From the NCBI GenBank assembly GCA_946699065.1, contig CAMPDV010000017.1:1-64000 (forward strand): DNA of 64,000 bases, given 5' to 3'. The notes under the pieces are model-generated. The model saw only the letters and a program-made list of their open reading frames with translations, ran no database searches and was not told the origin of the DNA. The stretch is from Loxodes magnus (taxonomy: Eukaryota > Ciliophora > Karyorelictea > Loxodida > Loxodidae). Within the stretch, counting starts at the first letter, position 1; each line of letters begins with the position of its first letter. The translations under genes and the position numbers were made by a program. Positions 1 to 15,720 of the stretch are shown piece after piece.

Positions 1-3000
1 ATTACTTCTCAAAGCATACTCATTAAAACTGAAACTCTATCTTCTTTTCTTACTTCACTTCTTCACTTTCATAAATACTTATTACTTCTCAAAGCATACT
101 CCTTAAAACTGAAATTCTTTCTTCTTTTCTTAATTCACTTCTTCACTTATCCAAATACTTATTACTTCTCAAAGCATACTCCTTAAAACTGAAACTCTAT
201 CTTCTTCTCTAACTTCACTTCTTCACTTTTCCAAATACTTATTACTTCTCAAAGCATACTCCTTAAAACTGAAATTATATCTTCTTTTCTTACCTTACTT
301 CTTCACTTTTCCAAATACTTATTACTTCTCAAAGCATACTCCTTAAAACTGAACTTCTTTCTTCTTTTCTTACTTTACTTATTCACTTTTCTAAATACTT
401 ATTAATTCTCAAAGCATACTCCTGAAAACTGAAATTCTATATTTTTTTCTTACTTTTCTTATTCACTTTTCTAAATAATTATTACGTCTCAAAGCATACT
501 CCTTAAAACTGAAACTCTATCTTCTTTTCTTACTTTAATTATTCACTTTTATAAATACTTATTACTTCTCAAAGCATACTCCTTAAAACTGAAACTCTTT
601 CTTCTTATCTTACTTTACTTCTTTACTTTTCTAAATACTTATTACTTCTCAAAGCATTCTCCTTAAAACTGAAGGTCTATCTTCTTTTCTTACTTCACTT
701 CTTCACTTTTCTAAATACTTATTACTTCTCAAAGCATACTCCTTAAAACTGAAGGTCTATCTTCTTTTCTTACCTTACTTATTCACTTTTCTAAATACTT
801 ATTACTTCTCAAAGCATACTCCTTAAAACTGAAGGTCTATCTTCTTTTCTTACTTTACTTATTCACTTTTCTAAATACTTATTACTTCTCAAAGCATACT
901 CCTTAAAACTGAAATTCTATTTTCTTCTTTTCTTACTTTACTTATTCACTTTTCTAAATACTTATTACTTCTCAAAGCATACTCCTTAAAACTGATGGTC
1001 TATCTTCTTTTCTTACTTTACTTATTCACTTTTCTAAATACTTATTACTTCTCAAAGCATACTCCTTAAAACTGAAATTATATCTTCTTTTCTTACTTTA
1101 CTTATTCACTTTTCTAAATACTTATTACTTCTCAAAGCATACTCCTTAAAACTGATGGTCTATCTTCTTTTCTTACTTTACTTATTCACTTTTCTAAATA
1201 CTTATTACTTCTCAAAGCATACTCCTTAAAACTGAAATTCTTTCTTCTTTTCTTACTTTACTTATTCACTTTTCTAAATACTTATTACTTCTCAAAGCAT
1301 ACTCCTTAAAACTGAAATTCTTTCTTCTTTTCTTACTTTACTTATTCACTTTTCTAAATACTTATTACTTCTCAAAGCATACTCCTTAAAACTGAAATTC
1401 TTTCTTCTTTTCTTACTTTACTTATTCACTTTTCCAAATACTTATTAATTCTCAAAGCATACTCCTTAAAACTGATGGTCTATCTTCTTTTCTTACTTTA
1501 CTTCTTCACTTTTCTAAATACTTATTACTTCTCAAAGCATACTCCTTAAAACTGAAATTATATCTTCTTTTCTTTCCTTACTTATTCACTTTTCTAAATA
1601 CTTATTACTTCTCAAAGCATACTCATTAAAACTGAAATTATATCTTCTTTTCTTACTTCACTTATTCACTTTCATAAATACTTATTACTTCTCAAAGCAT
1701 ACTCCTTAAAACTGAAATTATATTTTCTTTTCTTACTTTACTTATTCACTTTTCTAAATACTTATTACTTTTCAAAGCATACTCCTTAAAACTGAACTTC
1801 TTTCTTCTTTTCTTACTTTACTTCTTCACTTTTCTAAATACTTATTAATTCTCAAAGCATACTCCTGAAAACTGAAATTCTATATTTTTTTCTTACTTTT
1901 CTTATTCACTTTTCTAAATAATTATTACGTCTCAAAGCATACTCCTTAAAACTGAAACTCTATCTTCTTTTCTTACTTTAATTATTCACTTTTATAAATA
2001 CTTATTACTTCTCAAAGCATACTCCTTAAAACTGATGGTCTATCTTCTTTTCTTACTTTACTTATTCACTTTTCTAAATACTTATTAATTCTCAAAGCAT
2101 ACTCCTTAAAACTGAAATTCTTTCTTCTTTTCTTACTTTACTTATTCACTTTTCTAAATACTTATTACTTCTCAAAGCATACTCCTTAAAACTGAAATTC
2201 TATTTTCTTCTTTTCTTACTTTACTTATTCACTTTTCTAAATACTTATTACTTCTCAAAGCATACTCCTTAAAACTGAAGGTCTATCTTCTTTTCTTACC
2301 TTACTTATTCACTTTTCTAAATACTTATTACTTCTCAAAGCATACTCCTTAAAACTGAAATTCTTTCTTTTTTTCTTACTTTACTTCTTCACCTTTCCAA
2401 ATACTTATTACTTCTCAAAGCATACTCCTTAAAACTGAAATTCTTTCTTCTTTTCTTACTTTACTTATTCACTTTTCTAAATACTTATTAATTCTCAAAG
2501 CATACTCCTTAAAACTGAAGGTCTATCTTCTTTTCTTACTTCACTTCTTCACTTTCATAAATACTTATTACTTCTCAAAGCATACTCCTTAAAACTGAAA
2601 TTCTATCTTCTTTTCTTACTTTACTTCTTCACTTTTCTAAATACTTATTACTTCTAAATGCATACTCCTTAAAACTGAAACTCTATCTTCTTTTCTTAAT
2701 TCACTTCTTCACTTTTCTAAATACTTATTAATTCTCAAAGCATACTCCTGAAAACTGAAATTCTTTCTTCTTATCTTACTTTACTTCTTCATTTTTCTAA
2801 ATACTTATTACTTCTCAAAGCATACTCCTTAAAACTGAAATTATATCTTCTTTTCTTAATTCACTTCTTCACTTATCCAAATACTTATTACTTCTCAAAG
2901 CATACTCCTTAAAACTGAAACTCTTTCTTCTTATCTTACTTTACTTCTTCATTTTTCTAAATACTTATTACTTCTCAAAGCATTCTCCTTAAAACTGAAG

Positions 3001-4440
3001 GTCTATCTTCTTTTCTTACTTCACTTCTTCACTTTTCTAAATACTTATTACTTCTCAAAGCATACTCCTTAAAACTGAAATTCTTTCTTCTTTTCTTAAC
3101 TTACTTATTCACTTTTCTAAATACTTATTACTTCTCAAAGCATACTCCTTAAAACTGAAGGTCTATTTTCTTTTCTAACTTCACTTCTTCACTTTTGCAA
3201 ATACTTATTACTTCTAAATGCATACTCCTTAAAACTGAAACTCTATCTTCTTTTCTTAATTCACTTCTTCACTTTTCTAAATACTTATTACTTCTCAAAG
3301 CATACTCCTTAAAACTGAAATTCTTTCTTCTTTTCTTACCTTACTTATTCACTTTTCTAAATACTTATTACTTCTCAAAGCATACTCCTTAAAACTGATG
3401 GTCTATCTTCTTTTCTTACTTTACTTATTCACTTTTCTAAATACTTATTACTTCTCAAAGCATACTCCTTAAAACTGAAATTATATCTTCTTTTCTTACC
3501 TTACTTCTTCACTTTTCCAAATACTTATTACTTTTCAAAGCATACTCCTTAAAACTGAACTTCTTTCTTCTTTTCTTACTTTACTTATTCACTTTTCTAA
3601 ATACTTATTACTTCTCAAAGCATACTCCTTAAAACTGAAATTCTTTCTTCTTTTCTTACTTTACTTATTCACTTTTCTAAATACTTATTACTTCTCAAAG
3701 CATACTCCTTAAAACTGAAATTCTTTCTTCTTTTCTTACTTTACTTATTCACTTTTCTAAATACTTATTAATTCTCAAAGCATACTCCTTAAAACTGATG
3801 GTCTATCTTCTTTTCTTACTTTACTTCTTCACTTTTCCAAATACTTATTACTTCTCAAAGCATACTCCTTAAAACTGAAATTCTTTCTTCTTTTCTTACC
3901 TTACTTATTCACTTTTCTAAATACTTATTACTTCTCAAAGCATACTCCTTAAAACTGATGGTCTATCTTCTTTTCTTACTTTACTTCTTCACCTTTCTAA
4001 ATACTTATTACTTCTCAAAGCATACTCCTTAAAACTGAAATTCTTTCTTCTTTTCTTACTTTACTTCTTCACTTTTCTAAATACTTATTACTTCTCAAAG
4101 CATACTCCTTAAAACTGAAATTCTTTCTTTTTTTCTTACTTTACTTCTTCACCTTTCCAAATACTTATTACTTCTCAAAGCATACTCCTGAAAACTGAAA
4201 TTCTTTCTTCTTTTCTTACTTTACTTCTTCACTTTTCTAAATACTTATTACTTCTCAAAGCATACTCCTTAAAACTGAAATTATATCTTCTTTTCTTAAT
4301 TCACTTCTTCACTTTTCTAAATACTTATTACTTCTCAAAGCATACTCCTTAAAACTGAAATTCTTTCTTCTTTTCTTACTTTACTTATTCACTTTTCTAA
4401 ATACTTATTACTTCTCAAAGCATACTCCTTAAAACTGAAA

Positions 4441-7400
4441 TTCTATTTTCTTCTTTTCTTACTTTACTTATTCACTTTTCTAAATACTTATTACTTCTCA
4501 AAGCATACTCCTTAAAACTGATGGTCTATCTTCTTTTCTTACTTTACTTATTCACTTTTCTAAATACTTATTACTTCTCAAAGCATACTCCTTAAAACTG
4601 AAATTATATCTTCTTTTCTTACCTTACTTCTTCACTTTTCCAAATACTTATTACTTCTCAAAGCATACTCCTTAAAACTGATGGTCTATCTTCTTTTCTT
4701 ACTTTACTTATTCACTTTTCTAAATACTTATTACTTCTCAAAGCATACTCCTTAAAACTGAAATTCTTTCTTCTTTTCTTACTTTACTTATTCACTTTTC
4801 TAAATACTTATTACTTCTCAAAGCATACACCTTAAAACTGAAATTCTGTCTTCTTTTCTTACCTTACTTATTCACTTTTCTAAATACTTATTACTTCTCA
4901 AAGCATACTCCTTAAAACTGAAATTCTTTCTTCTTTTCTTACTTTACTTATTCACTTTTCTAAATACTTATTAATTCTCAAAGCATACTCCTTAAAACTG
5001 ATGGTCTATCTTCTTTTCTTACTTTACTTCTTCACTTTTCTAAATACTTATTACTTCTCAAAGCATACTCCTTAAAACTGAAATTCTTTCTTCTTTTCTT
5101 TCCTTACTTATTCACTTTTCTAAATACTTATTACTTCTCAAAGCATACTCATTAAAACTGAAACTCTATCTTCTTTTCTTACCTTACTTATTCACTTTTC
5201 TAAATACTTATTACTTCTCAAAGCATACTCCTTAAAACTGAAATTATATTTTCTTTTCTTACTTTACTTATTCACTTTTCTAAATACTTATTACTTTTCA
5301 AAGCATACTCCTTAAAACTGAACTTCTTTCTTCTTTTCTTACTTTACTTCTTCACTTTTATAAATACTTATTACTTCTCAAAGCATACTCCTTAAAACTG
5401 AAACTCTTTCTTCTTATCTTACTTTACTTCTTCATTTTTCATAAATACTTATTACTTCTCAAAGCATACTCCTTAAAACTGAAACTCTTTCTTCTTATCT
5501 TACTTTACTTCTTCATTTTTCATAAATACTTATTACTTCTCAAAGCATACTCCTTAAAACTGAAACTCTATCTTCTTCTCTTACTTTACTTCTTCACTTT
5601 TCTAAATACTTATTAATTCTCAAAGCATACTCCTGAAAACTGAAATTCTATATTTTTTTCTTACTTTTCTTATTCACTTTTCTAAATAATTATTACGTCT
5701 CAAAGCATACTCCTTAAAACTGAAACTCTATCTTCTTTTCTTAATTCACTTATTCACTTTTCTAAATACTTATTACTTCTCAAAGCATACTCCTTAAAAC
5801 TGAAATTCTTTCTTCTTTTCTTACTTTACTTCTTCACTTTTGCAAATACTTATTACTTCTAAATGCATACTCCTTAAAACTGAAACTCTATCTTCTTTTC
5901 TTAATTCACTTCTTCACTTATCCAAATACTTATTACTTCTCAAAGCATACTCCTTAAAACTGAAACTCTATCTTCTTCTCTAACTTCACTTCTTCACTTT
6001 TCCAAATACTTATTACTTCTCAAAGCATACTCCTTAAAACTGAAATTCTTTCTTCTTTTCTTACCTTACTTATTCACTTTTCTAAATACTTATTAATTCT
6101 CAAAGCATACTCCTTAAAACTGAAATTCTTTCTTCTTTTCTTACTTTACTTATTCACTTTTCTAAATACTTATTACTTCTCAAAGCATACTCCTTAAAAC
6201 TGAAATTCTTTCTTCTTTTCTTACTTTACTTATTCACTTTTCCAAATACTTATTAATTCTCAAAGCATACTCCTTAAAACTGATGGTCTATCTTCTTTTC
6301 TTACTTTACTTATTCACTTTTCTAAATACTTATTAATTCTCAAAGCATACTCCTTAAAACTGAAATTCTTTCTTCTTTTCTTACTTTACTTATTCACTTT
6401 TCTAAATACTTATTACTTCTCAAAGCATACTCCTTAAAACTGAAATTCTTTCTTCTTTTCTTAATTCACTTCTTCACTTATCCAAATACTTATTACTTCT
6501 CAAAGCATACTCCTTAAAACTGAAACTCTATCTTCTTCTCTAACTTCACTTCTTCACTTTTCTAAATACTTATTACTTCTCAAAGCATACTCCTTAAAAC
6601 TGAAATTCTATTTTCTTCTTTTCTTACTTTACTTATTCACTTTTCTAAATACTTATTACTTCTCAAAGCATACTCCTTAAAACTGATGGTCTATCTTCTT
6701 TTCTTACTTTACTTATTCACTTTTCTAAATACTTATTACTTCTCAAAGCATACTCCTTAAAACTGAAATTATATCTTCTTTTCTTACCTTACTTCTTCAC
6801 TTTTCCAAATACTTATTACTTCTCAAAGCATACTCCTTAAAACTGATGGTCTATCTTCTTTTCTTACTTTTCTTATTCACTTTTCTAAATAATTATTACG
6901 TCTCAAAGCATACTCCTTAAAACTGAAACTCTATCTTCTTTTCTTAATTCACTTCTTCACTTTTCTAAATACTTATTACTTCTCAAAGCATACTCCTTAA
7001 AACTGAAATTCTTTCTTCTTTTCTTACTTTACTTCTTCACTTTTGCAAATACTTATTACTTCTAAATGCATACTCCTTAAAACTGAAACTCTATCTTCTT
7101 TTCTTAATTCACTTCTTCACTTATCCAAATACTTATTACTTCTCAAAGCATACTCCTTAAAACTGAAATTATATCTTCTTTTCTTACCTTACTTATTCAC
7201 TTTTCTAAATACTTATTAATTCTCAAAGCATACTCCTTAAAACTGAAATTCTTTCTTCTTTTCTTACTTTACTTATTCACTTTTCTAAATACTTATTACT
7301 TCTCAAAGCATACTCCTTAAAACTGAAATTCTTTCTTCTTTTCTTACTTTACTTATTCACTTTTCTAAATACTTATTACTTCTCAAAGCATACTCCTTAA

Positions 7401-9363
7401 AACTGATGGTCTATCTTCTTTTCTTACTTTACTTATTCACTTTTCTAAATACTTATTACTTCTCAAAGCATACTCCTTAAAACTGAAATTCTTTCTTCTT
7501 TTCTTACTTCACTTCTTCACTTATCCAAATACTTATTACTTCTCAAAGCATACTCCTGAAAACTGAAATTCTTTCTTCTTTTCTTACTTTACTTATTCAC
7601 TTTTCTAAATACTTATTAATTCTCAAAGCATACTCCTTAAAACTGATGGTCTATCTTCTTTTCTTACTTTACTTATTCACTTTTCTAAATACTTATTAAT
7701 TCTCAAAGCATACTCCTTAAAACTGAAATTCTTTCTTCTTTTCTTACTTTACTTATTCACTTTTCTAAATACTTATTACTTCTCAAAGCATACTCCTTAA
7801 AACTGAAATTCTATTTTCTTCTTTTCTTACTTTACTTATTCACTTTTCTAAATACTTATTACTTCTCAAAGCATACTCCTTAAAACTGATGGTCTATCTT
7901 CTTTTCTTACTTTACTTATTCACTTTTCTAAATACTTATTACTTCTCAAAGCATACTCCTTAAAACTGAAATTATATCTTCTTTTCTTACCTTACTTCTT
8001 CACTTTTCCAAATACTTATTACTTCTCAAAGCATACTCCTTAAAACTGATGGTCTATCTTCTTTTCTTACTTTACTTATTCACTTTTCTAAATACTTATT
8101 ACTTCTCAAAGCATACTCCTTAAAACTGAAATTCTTTCTTCTTTTCTTACTTTACTTATTCACTTTTCTAAATACTTATTACTTCTCAAAGCATACACCT
8201 TAAAACTGAAATTCTGTCTTCTTTTCTTACCTTACTTATTCACTTTTCTAAATACTTATTACTTCTCAAAGCATACTCCTTAAAACTGAAATTCTTTCTT
8301 CTTTTCTTACTTTACTTATTCACTTTTCTAAATACTTATTAATTCTCAAAGCATACTCCTTAAAACTGATGGTCTATCTTCTTTTCTTACTTTACTTCTT
8401 CACTTTTCTAAATACTTATTACTTCTCAAAGCATACTCCTTAAAACTGAAATTATATCTTCTTTTCTTTCCTTACTTATTCACTTTTCTAAATACTTATT
8501 ACTTCTCAAAGCATACTCATTAAAACTGAAACTCTATCTTCTTTTCTTACCTTACTTATTCACTTTTCTAAATACTTATTACTTCTCAAAGCATACTCCT
8601 TAAAACTGAAATTATATTTTCTTTTCTTACTTTACTTATTCACTTTTCTAAATACTTATTACTTTTCAAAGCATACTCCTTAAAACTGAACTTCTTTCTT
8701 CTTTTCTTACTTTACTTCTTCACTTTTATAAATACTTATTACTTCTCAAAGCATACTCCTTAAAACTGAAACTCTTTCTTCTTATCTTACTTTACTTCTT
8801 CATTTTTCATAAATACTTATTACTTCTCAAAGCATACTCCTTAAAACTGAAACTCTTTCTTCTTATCTTACTTTACTTCTTCATTTTTCATAAATACTTA
8901 TTACTTCTCAAAGCATACTCCTTAAAACTGAAACTCTATCTTCTTCTCTTACTTTACTTCTTCACTTTTCTAAATACTTATTAATTCTCAAAGCATACTC
9001 CTGAAAACTGAAATTCTATATTTTTTTCTTACTTTTCTTATTCACTTTTCTAAATAATTATTACGTCTCAAAGCATACTCCTTAAAACTGAAACTCTATC
9101 TTCTTTTCTTAATTCACTTCTTCACTTTTCTAAATACTTATTACTTCTCAAAGCATACTCCTTAAAACTGAAATTCTTTCTTCTTTTCTTACTTTACTTC
9201 TTCACTTTTGCAAATACTTATTACTTCTAAATGCATACTCCTTAAAACTGAAACTCTATCTTCTTTTCTTAATTCACTTCTTCACTTATCCAAATACTTA
9301 TTACTTCTCAAAGCATACTCCTTAAAACTGAAACTCTATCTTCTTCTCTAACTTCACTTCTTC
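4441..9363. repeat. Two copies of a 1.55-kb higher-order block in the satellite, offset 3368 bp
   Basis: The block at about 4441-5995 recurs nearly identically at about 7809-9363. Rare variants are shared at the same offset: the CATACACC/TTCTGTC unit at 4825 and 8193, the longer TTCTATTTTCTTC unit at 4441 and 7809, and the doubled ATTTTTCATAAA units at 5430-5530 and 8800-8900. This shows recent block duplication rather than single-unit drift. Confidence 0.85.
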
Positions 9364-12300
9364 ACTTTTATAAATACTTATTACTTCTCAAAGCATACTC
9401 CTTAAAACTGAAACTCTTTCTTCTTATCTTACTTTACTTCTTCATTTTTCATAAATACTTATTACTTCTCAAAGCATACTCCTTAAAACTGAAACTCTAT
9501 CTTCTTCTCTTACTTTACTTCTTCACTTTTCTAAATACTTATTAATTCTCAAAGCATACTCCTTAAAACTGAAATTCTATATTTTTTTTTTACTTTTCTT
9601 ATTCACTTTTCTAAATAATTATTACGTCTCAAAGCATACTCCTTAAAACTGAAACTCTATCTTCTTTTCTTACTTTAATTATTCACTTTTATAAATACTT
9701 ATTACTTCTCAAAGCATACTCCTTAAAACTGAAACTCTTTCTTCTTATCTTACTTTACTTCTTCATTTTTCTAAATACTTATTACTTCTCAAAGCATTCT
9801 CCTTAAAACTGAAGGTCTATCTTCTTTTCTTACTTTACTTCTTCACTTTTCTAAATACTTATTACTTCTCAAAGCATACTCCTTAAAACTGAAGGTCTAT
9901 CTTCTTTTCTTACTTTACTTATTCACTTTTCTAAATACTTATTACGTCTCAAAGCATACTCCTTAAAACTGAAACTCTATCTTCTTTTCTTACTTTACTT
10001 ATTCACTTTTATAAATACTTATTACTTCTCAAAGCATACTCCTTAAAACTGAAACTCTTCTTCTTTTCTTACTTTACTTCTTCATTTTTATAAATACTTA
10101 TTACTTCTCAAAGCATACTCCTTAAAACTGAAGGTCTATTTTCTTTTCTAACTTCACTTCTTCACTTTTGCAAATACTTATTACTTCTCAAAGCATACTC
10201 CTTAAAACTGAAATTCTATCTTCTTTTCTTACTTTACTTCTTCATTTTTCTAAATACTTATTACTTCTCAAAGCATACTCCTTAAAACTGAAATTCTTTC
10301 TTCTTTTCTTAATTCACTTCTTCACTTATCCAAATACTTATTAATTCTCAAAGCATACTCCTTAAAACTGAAACTCTATCTTCTTTTCTTACTTTACTTC
10401 TTCACTTTTGCAAATACTTATTACTTCTAAATGCATACTCCTTAAAACTGAAACTCTATCTTCTTTTCTTACTTTACTTATTCACTTTTATAAATACTTA
10501 TTACTTCTCAAAGCATACTCCTTAAAACTGAAACTCTTCTTCTTTTCTTACTTTACTTCTTCATTTTTATAAATACTTATTACTTCTCAAAGCATACTCC
10601 TTAAAACTGAAGGTCTATTTTCTTTTCTAACTTCACTTCTTCACTTTTCTAAATACTTATTACTTCTCAAAGCATACTCCTTAAAACTGAAGGTCTATCT
10701 TCTTTTCTTACTTTACTTATTCACTTTTCTAAATACTTATTACGTCTCAAAGCATACTCCTTAAAACTGAAACTCTATCTTCTTTTCTTACTTTACTTAT
10801 TCACTTTTATAAATACTTATTACTTCTCAAAGCATACTCCTTAAAACTGAAACTCTTCTTCTTTTCTTACTTTACTTCTTCATTTTTATAAATACTTATT
10901 ACTTCTCAAAGCATACTCCTTAAAACTGAAGGTCTATTTTCTTTTCTAACTTCACTTCTTCACTTTTGCAAATACTTATTACTTCTCAAAGCATACTCCT
11001 TAAAACTGAAATTCTATCTTCTTTTCTTACTTTACTTCTTCATTTTTCTAAATACTTATTACTTCTCAAAGCATACTCCTTAAAACTGAAATTCTATCTT
11101 CTTTTCTTACTTTACTTCTTCATTTTTCTAAATACTTATTACTTCTCAAAGCATTCTCCTTAAAACTGAAGGTCTATCTTCTTTTCTTACTTCACTTATC
11201 ACTTTTATAAATACTTATTACTTCTCAAAGCATACTCCTTAAAACTGAAACTCTTTCTTCTTATCTTACTTTACTTCTTCACTTTTCCAAATACTTATTA
11301 CTTCTCAAAGCATACTCCTTAAAACTGAAATTCTTTCTTCTTTTCTTACTTTACTTATTCACTTTTCTAAATACTTATTAATTCTCAAAGCATACTCCTT
11401 AAAACTGAAATTCTATCTTCTTTTCTTACTTTACTTATTCACTTTTATAAATACTTATTACTTTTCAAAGCATACTCCTTAAAACTGAACTTCTTTCTTC
11501 TTTTCTTACCTTACTTATTCACTTTTCTAAATACTTATTACTTCTCAAAGCATACTCCTTAAAACTGAAATTCTTTCTTCTTTTCTTACTTTACTTATTC
11601 ACTTTTCTAAATACTTATTACTTCTCAAAGCATTCTCCTTAAAACTGAAATTCTTTCTTCTTTTCTTACTTTACTTATTCACTTTTCTAAATACTTATTA
11701 ATTCTCAAAGCATACTCCTTAAAACTGAAACTCTATCTTCTTCTCTAACTTTACTTCTTCACTTTTCTAAATACTTATTACTTCTCAAAGCATACTCCTT
11801 AAAACTGAAATTATTTCTTCTTTTCTTACCTTACTTATTCACTTTTCTAAATACTTATTACTTCTCAATGCATACTCCTTAAAACTGAAGGTCTATCTTC
11901 TTATCTTACTTTACTTCTTCATTTTTCATAAATACTTATTACTTCTCAAAGCATACTCCTTAAAACTGAAATTCTTTCTTCTTTTCTTACTTTACTTATT
12001 CACTTTTCCAAATACTTATTACTTCTCAAAGCATACTCCTTAAAACTGAAATTCTTTCTTCTTTTCTTACTTTACTTATTCACTTTTCTAAATACTTATT
12101 ACTTCTAAATGCATACTCCTTAAAACTGAAACTCTATCTTCTTTTCTTAATTCACTTCTTCACTTATCCAAATACTTATTACTTCTCAAAGCATACTCCT
12201 TAAAACTGAAATTCTATATTTTTTTCTTACTTTTCTTATTCACTTTTCTAAATACTTGTTACTTCTCAAAGCATACTCCTTAAAACTGAAATTCTTTCTT

Positions 12301-12480
12301 CTTTTCTTACCTTACTTATTCACTTTTCTAAATACTTATTACTTCTCAAAGCATACTCCTTAAAACTGAAGGTCTATCTTCTTTTCTTACTTCACTTCTT
12401 CACTTATCCAAATACTTATTAATTCTCAAAGCATACTCCTTAAAACTGAAACTCTATCTTCTTCTCTAACTTTACTTCTT

Positions 12481-15400
12481 CACTTATCCAAATACTTATT
12501 ACTTCTCAAAGCATACTCCTTAAAACTGAAACTCTATCTTCTTTTCTTAATTCACTTCTTCACTTATCCAAATACTTATTACTTCTCAAAGCATACTCCT
12601 TAAAACTGATGGTCTATCTTCTTTTCTTACTTTACTTCTTCACTTTTCTAAATACTTATTACTTCTCAAAGCATACTCCTTAAAACTGAAATTCTTTCTT
12701 CTTTTCTTACTTTACTTCTTCACTTTTCCAAATACTTATTACTTCTCAAAGCATACTCCTTAAAACTGAAATTCTTTCTTCTTTTCTTACTTTACTTCTT
12801 CTCTTTTGCAAATACTTATTACGTCTCAAAGCATACTCCTTAAAACTGAAACTCTATCTTCTTTTCTTAATTCACTTCTTCACTTATCCAAATACTTATT
12901 ACTTCTCAAAGCATACTCCTTAAAACTGAAACTCTTTCTTCTTATCTTACTTTACTTCTTCATTTTTCTAAATACTTATTACTTCTCAAAGCATTCTCCT
13001 TAAAACTGAAGGTCTATCTTCTTTTCTTACTTTACTTCTTCATTTTTCTAAATACTTATTACTTCTCAAAGCATACTCCTTAAAACTGAAGGTCTATTTT
13101 CTTTTCTAACTTCACTGCTTCACTTTTCCAAATACTTATTACTTCTCAAAGCATACTCCTTAAAACTGAAATTCTATCTTCTTTTCTTACTTTACTTCTT
13201 CACTTTTGCAAATACTTATTACTTCTAAATGCATACTCCTTAAAACTGAAACTCTATCTTCTTTTCTTAATTCACTTCTTCACTTATCCAAATACTTATT
13301 ACTTCTCAAAGCATACTCCTTAAAACTGATGGTCTATCTTCTTTTCTTACTTTACTTCTTCACTTTTCCAAATACTTATTACTTCTCAAAGCATACTCCT
13401 TAAAACTGAAATTCTTTCTTCTTTTCTTACCTTACTTATTCACTTTTCTAAATACTTATTACTTCTCAAAGCATACTCCTTAAAACTGATGGTCTATCTT
13501 CTTTTCTTACTTTACTTCTTCACCTTTCTAAATACTTATTACTTCTCAAAGCATACTCCTTAAAACTGAAATTCTTTCTTCTTTTCTTACTTTACTTCTT
13601 CACTTTTCTAAATACTTATTACTTCTCAAAGCATACTCCTTAAAATTGAAATTCTATTTTCTTCTTTTCTTACTTCACTTCTTCACTTTTCTAAATACTT
13701 ATTACTTCTCAAAGCATACTCCTGAAAACTGAAATTCTATATTTTTTTCTTACTTTTCTTATTCACTTTTCTAAATAATTATTACGTCTCAAAGCATACT
13801 CCTTAAAACTGAAATTCTTTCTTCTTTTCTTACCTTACTTATTCACTTTTCTAAATACTTATTACTTCTCAAAGCATACTCCTTAAAACTGAAGGTCTAT
13901 TTTCTTTTCTAACTTCACTTCTTCACTTATCCAAATACTTATTACTTCTCAAAGCATACTCCTTAAAACTGAAACTCTATCTTCTTTTCTTAATTCACTT
14001 CTTCACTTATCCAAATACTTATTACTTCTCAAAGCATACTCCTTAAAACTGATGGTCTATCTTCTTTTCTTACTTTACTTCTTCACTTTTCTAAATACTT
14101 ATTACTTCTCAAAGCATACTCCTTAAAACTGAAATTCTTTCTTCTTTTCTTACTTTACTTCTTCACTTTTCCAAATACTTATTACTTCTCAAAGCATACT
14201 CCTTAAAACTGAAATTCTTTCTTCTTTTCTTACTTTACTTCTTCTCTTTTGCAAATACTTATTACGTCTCAAAGCATACTCCTTAAAACTGAAACTCTAT
14301 CTTCTTTTCTTAATTCACTTCTTCACTTATCCAAATACTTATTACTTCTCAAAGCATACTCCTTAAAACTGAAACTCTTTCTTCTTATCTTACTTTACTT
14401 CTTCATTTTTCTAAATACTTATTACTTCTCAAAGCATTCTCCTTAAAACTGAAGGTCTATCTTCTTTTCTTACTTTACTTCTTCATTTTTCTAAATACTT
14501 ATTACTTCTCAAAGCATACTCCTTAAAACTGAAGGTCTATTTTCTTTTCTAACTTCACTGCTTCACTTTTCCAAATACTTATTACTTCTCAAAGCATACT
14601 CCTTAAAACTGAAATTCTATCTTCTTTTCTTACTTTACTTCTTCACTTTTGCAAATACTTATTACTTCTAAATGCATACTCCTTAAAACTGAAACTCTAT
14701 CTTCTTTTCTTAATTCACTTCTTCACTTATCCAAATACTTATTACTTCTCAAAGCATACTCCTTAAAACTGATGGTCTATCTTCTTTTCTTACTTTACTT
14801 CTTCACTTTTCCAAATACTTATTACTTCTCAAAGCATACTCCTTAAAACTGAAATTCTTTCTTCTTTTCTTACCTTACTTATTCACTTTTCTAAATACTT
14901 ATTACTTCTCAAAGCATACTCCTTAAAACTGATGGTCTATCTTCTTTTCTTACTTTACTTCTTCACCTTTCTAAATACTTATTACTTCTCAAAGCATACT
15001 CCTTAAAACTGAAATTCTTTCTTCTTTTCTTACTTTACTTCTTCACTTTTCTAAATACTTATTACTTCTCAAAGCATACTCCTTAAAATTGAAATTCTAT
15101 TTTCTTCTTTTCTTACTTCACTTCTTCACTTTTCTAAATACTTATTACTTCTCAAAGCATACTCCTGAAAACTGAAATTCTATATTTTTTTCTTACTTTT
15201 CTTATTCACTTTTCTAAATAATTATTACGTCTCAAAGCATACTCCTTAAAACTGAAATTCTTTCTTCTTTTCTTACCTTACTTATTCACTTTTCTAAATA
15301 CTTATTACTTCTCAAAGCATACTCCTTAAAACTGAAGGTCTATTTTCTTTTCTAACTTCACTTCTTCACTTTTCCAAATACTTATTACTTCTCAAAGCAT

Positions 15401-15720
15401 ACTCCTTAAAACTGAAACTCTATCTTCTTTTCTTAATTCACTTCTTCACTTATCCAAATACTTATTACTTCTCAAAGCATACTCCTTAAAACTGATGGTC
15501 TATCTTCTTTTCTTACTTTACTTCTTCACTTTTCTAAATACTTATTACTTCTCAAAGCATACTCCTTAAAACTGAAATTCTTTCTTCTTTTCTTACTTTA
15601 CTTCTTCACTTTTCCAAATACTTATTACTTCTCAAAGCATACTCCTTAAAACTGAAATTCTTTCTTCTTTTCTTACTTTACTTCTTCTCTTTTGCAAATA
15701 CTTATTACTTCTAAATGCAT
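12481..15720. repeat. 1443-bp higher-order repeat (18 satellite units), two full tandem copies plus a partial third
   Basis: The interval 12481-13923 is repeated at 13924-15366. Marker variants sit exactly 1443 bp apart: the rare CCTTAAAATTGAAA unit at 13638 and 15081, and the CTTCTCTTTTGC unit at 12798 and 14241. A third, partial copy starts near 15367 and diverges by about 15.72 kb. The size is 18 units plus 3 bp, the 3 bp coming from one long unit. Confidence 0.88.

Noticed and set aside
3195-14846. 65-residue open frames in the 80-bp satellite (for example at 3195, 10966, 12806 and 14249)
   Set aside because: The unit is not a multiple of three and indels are common. The frames are by-products of satellite variants.
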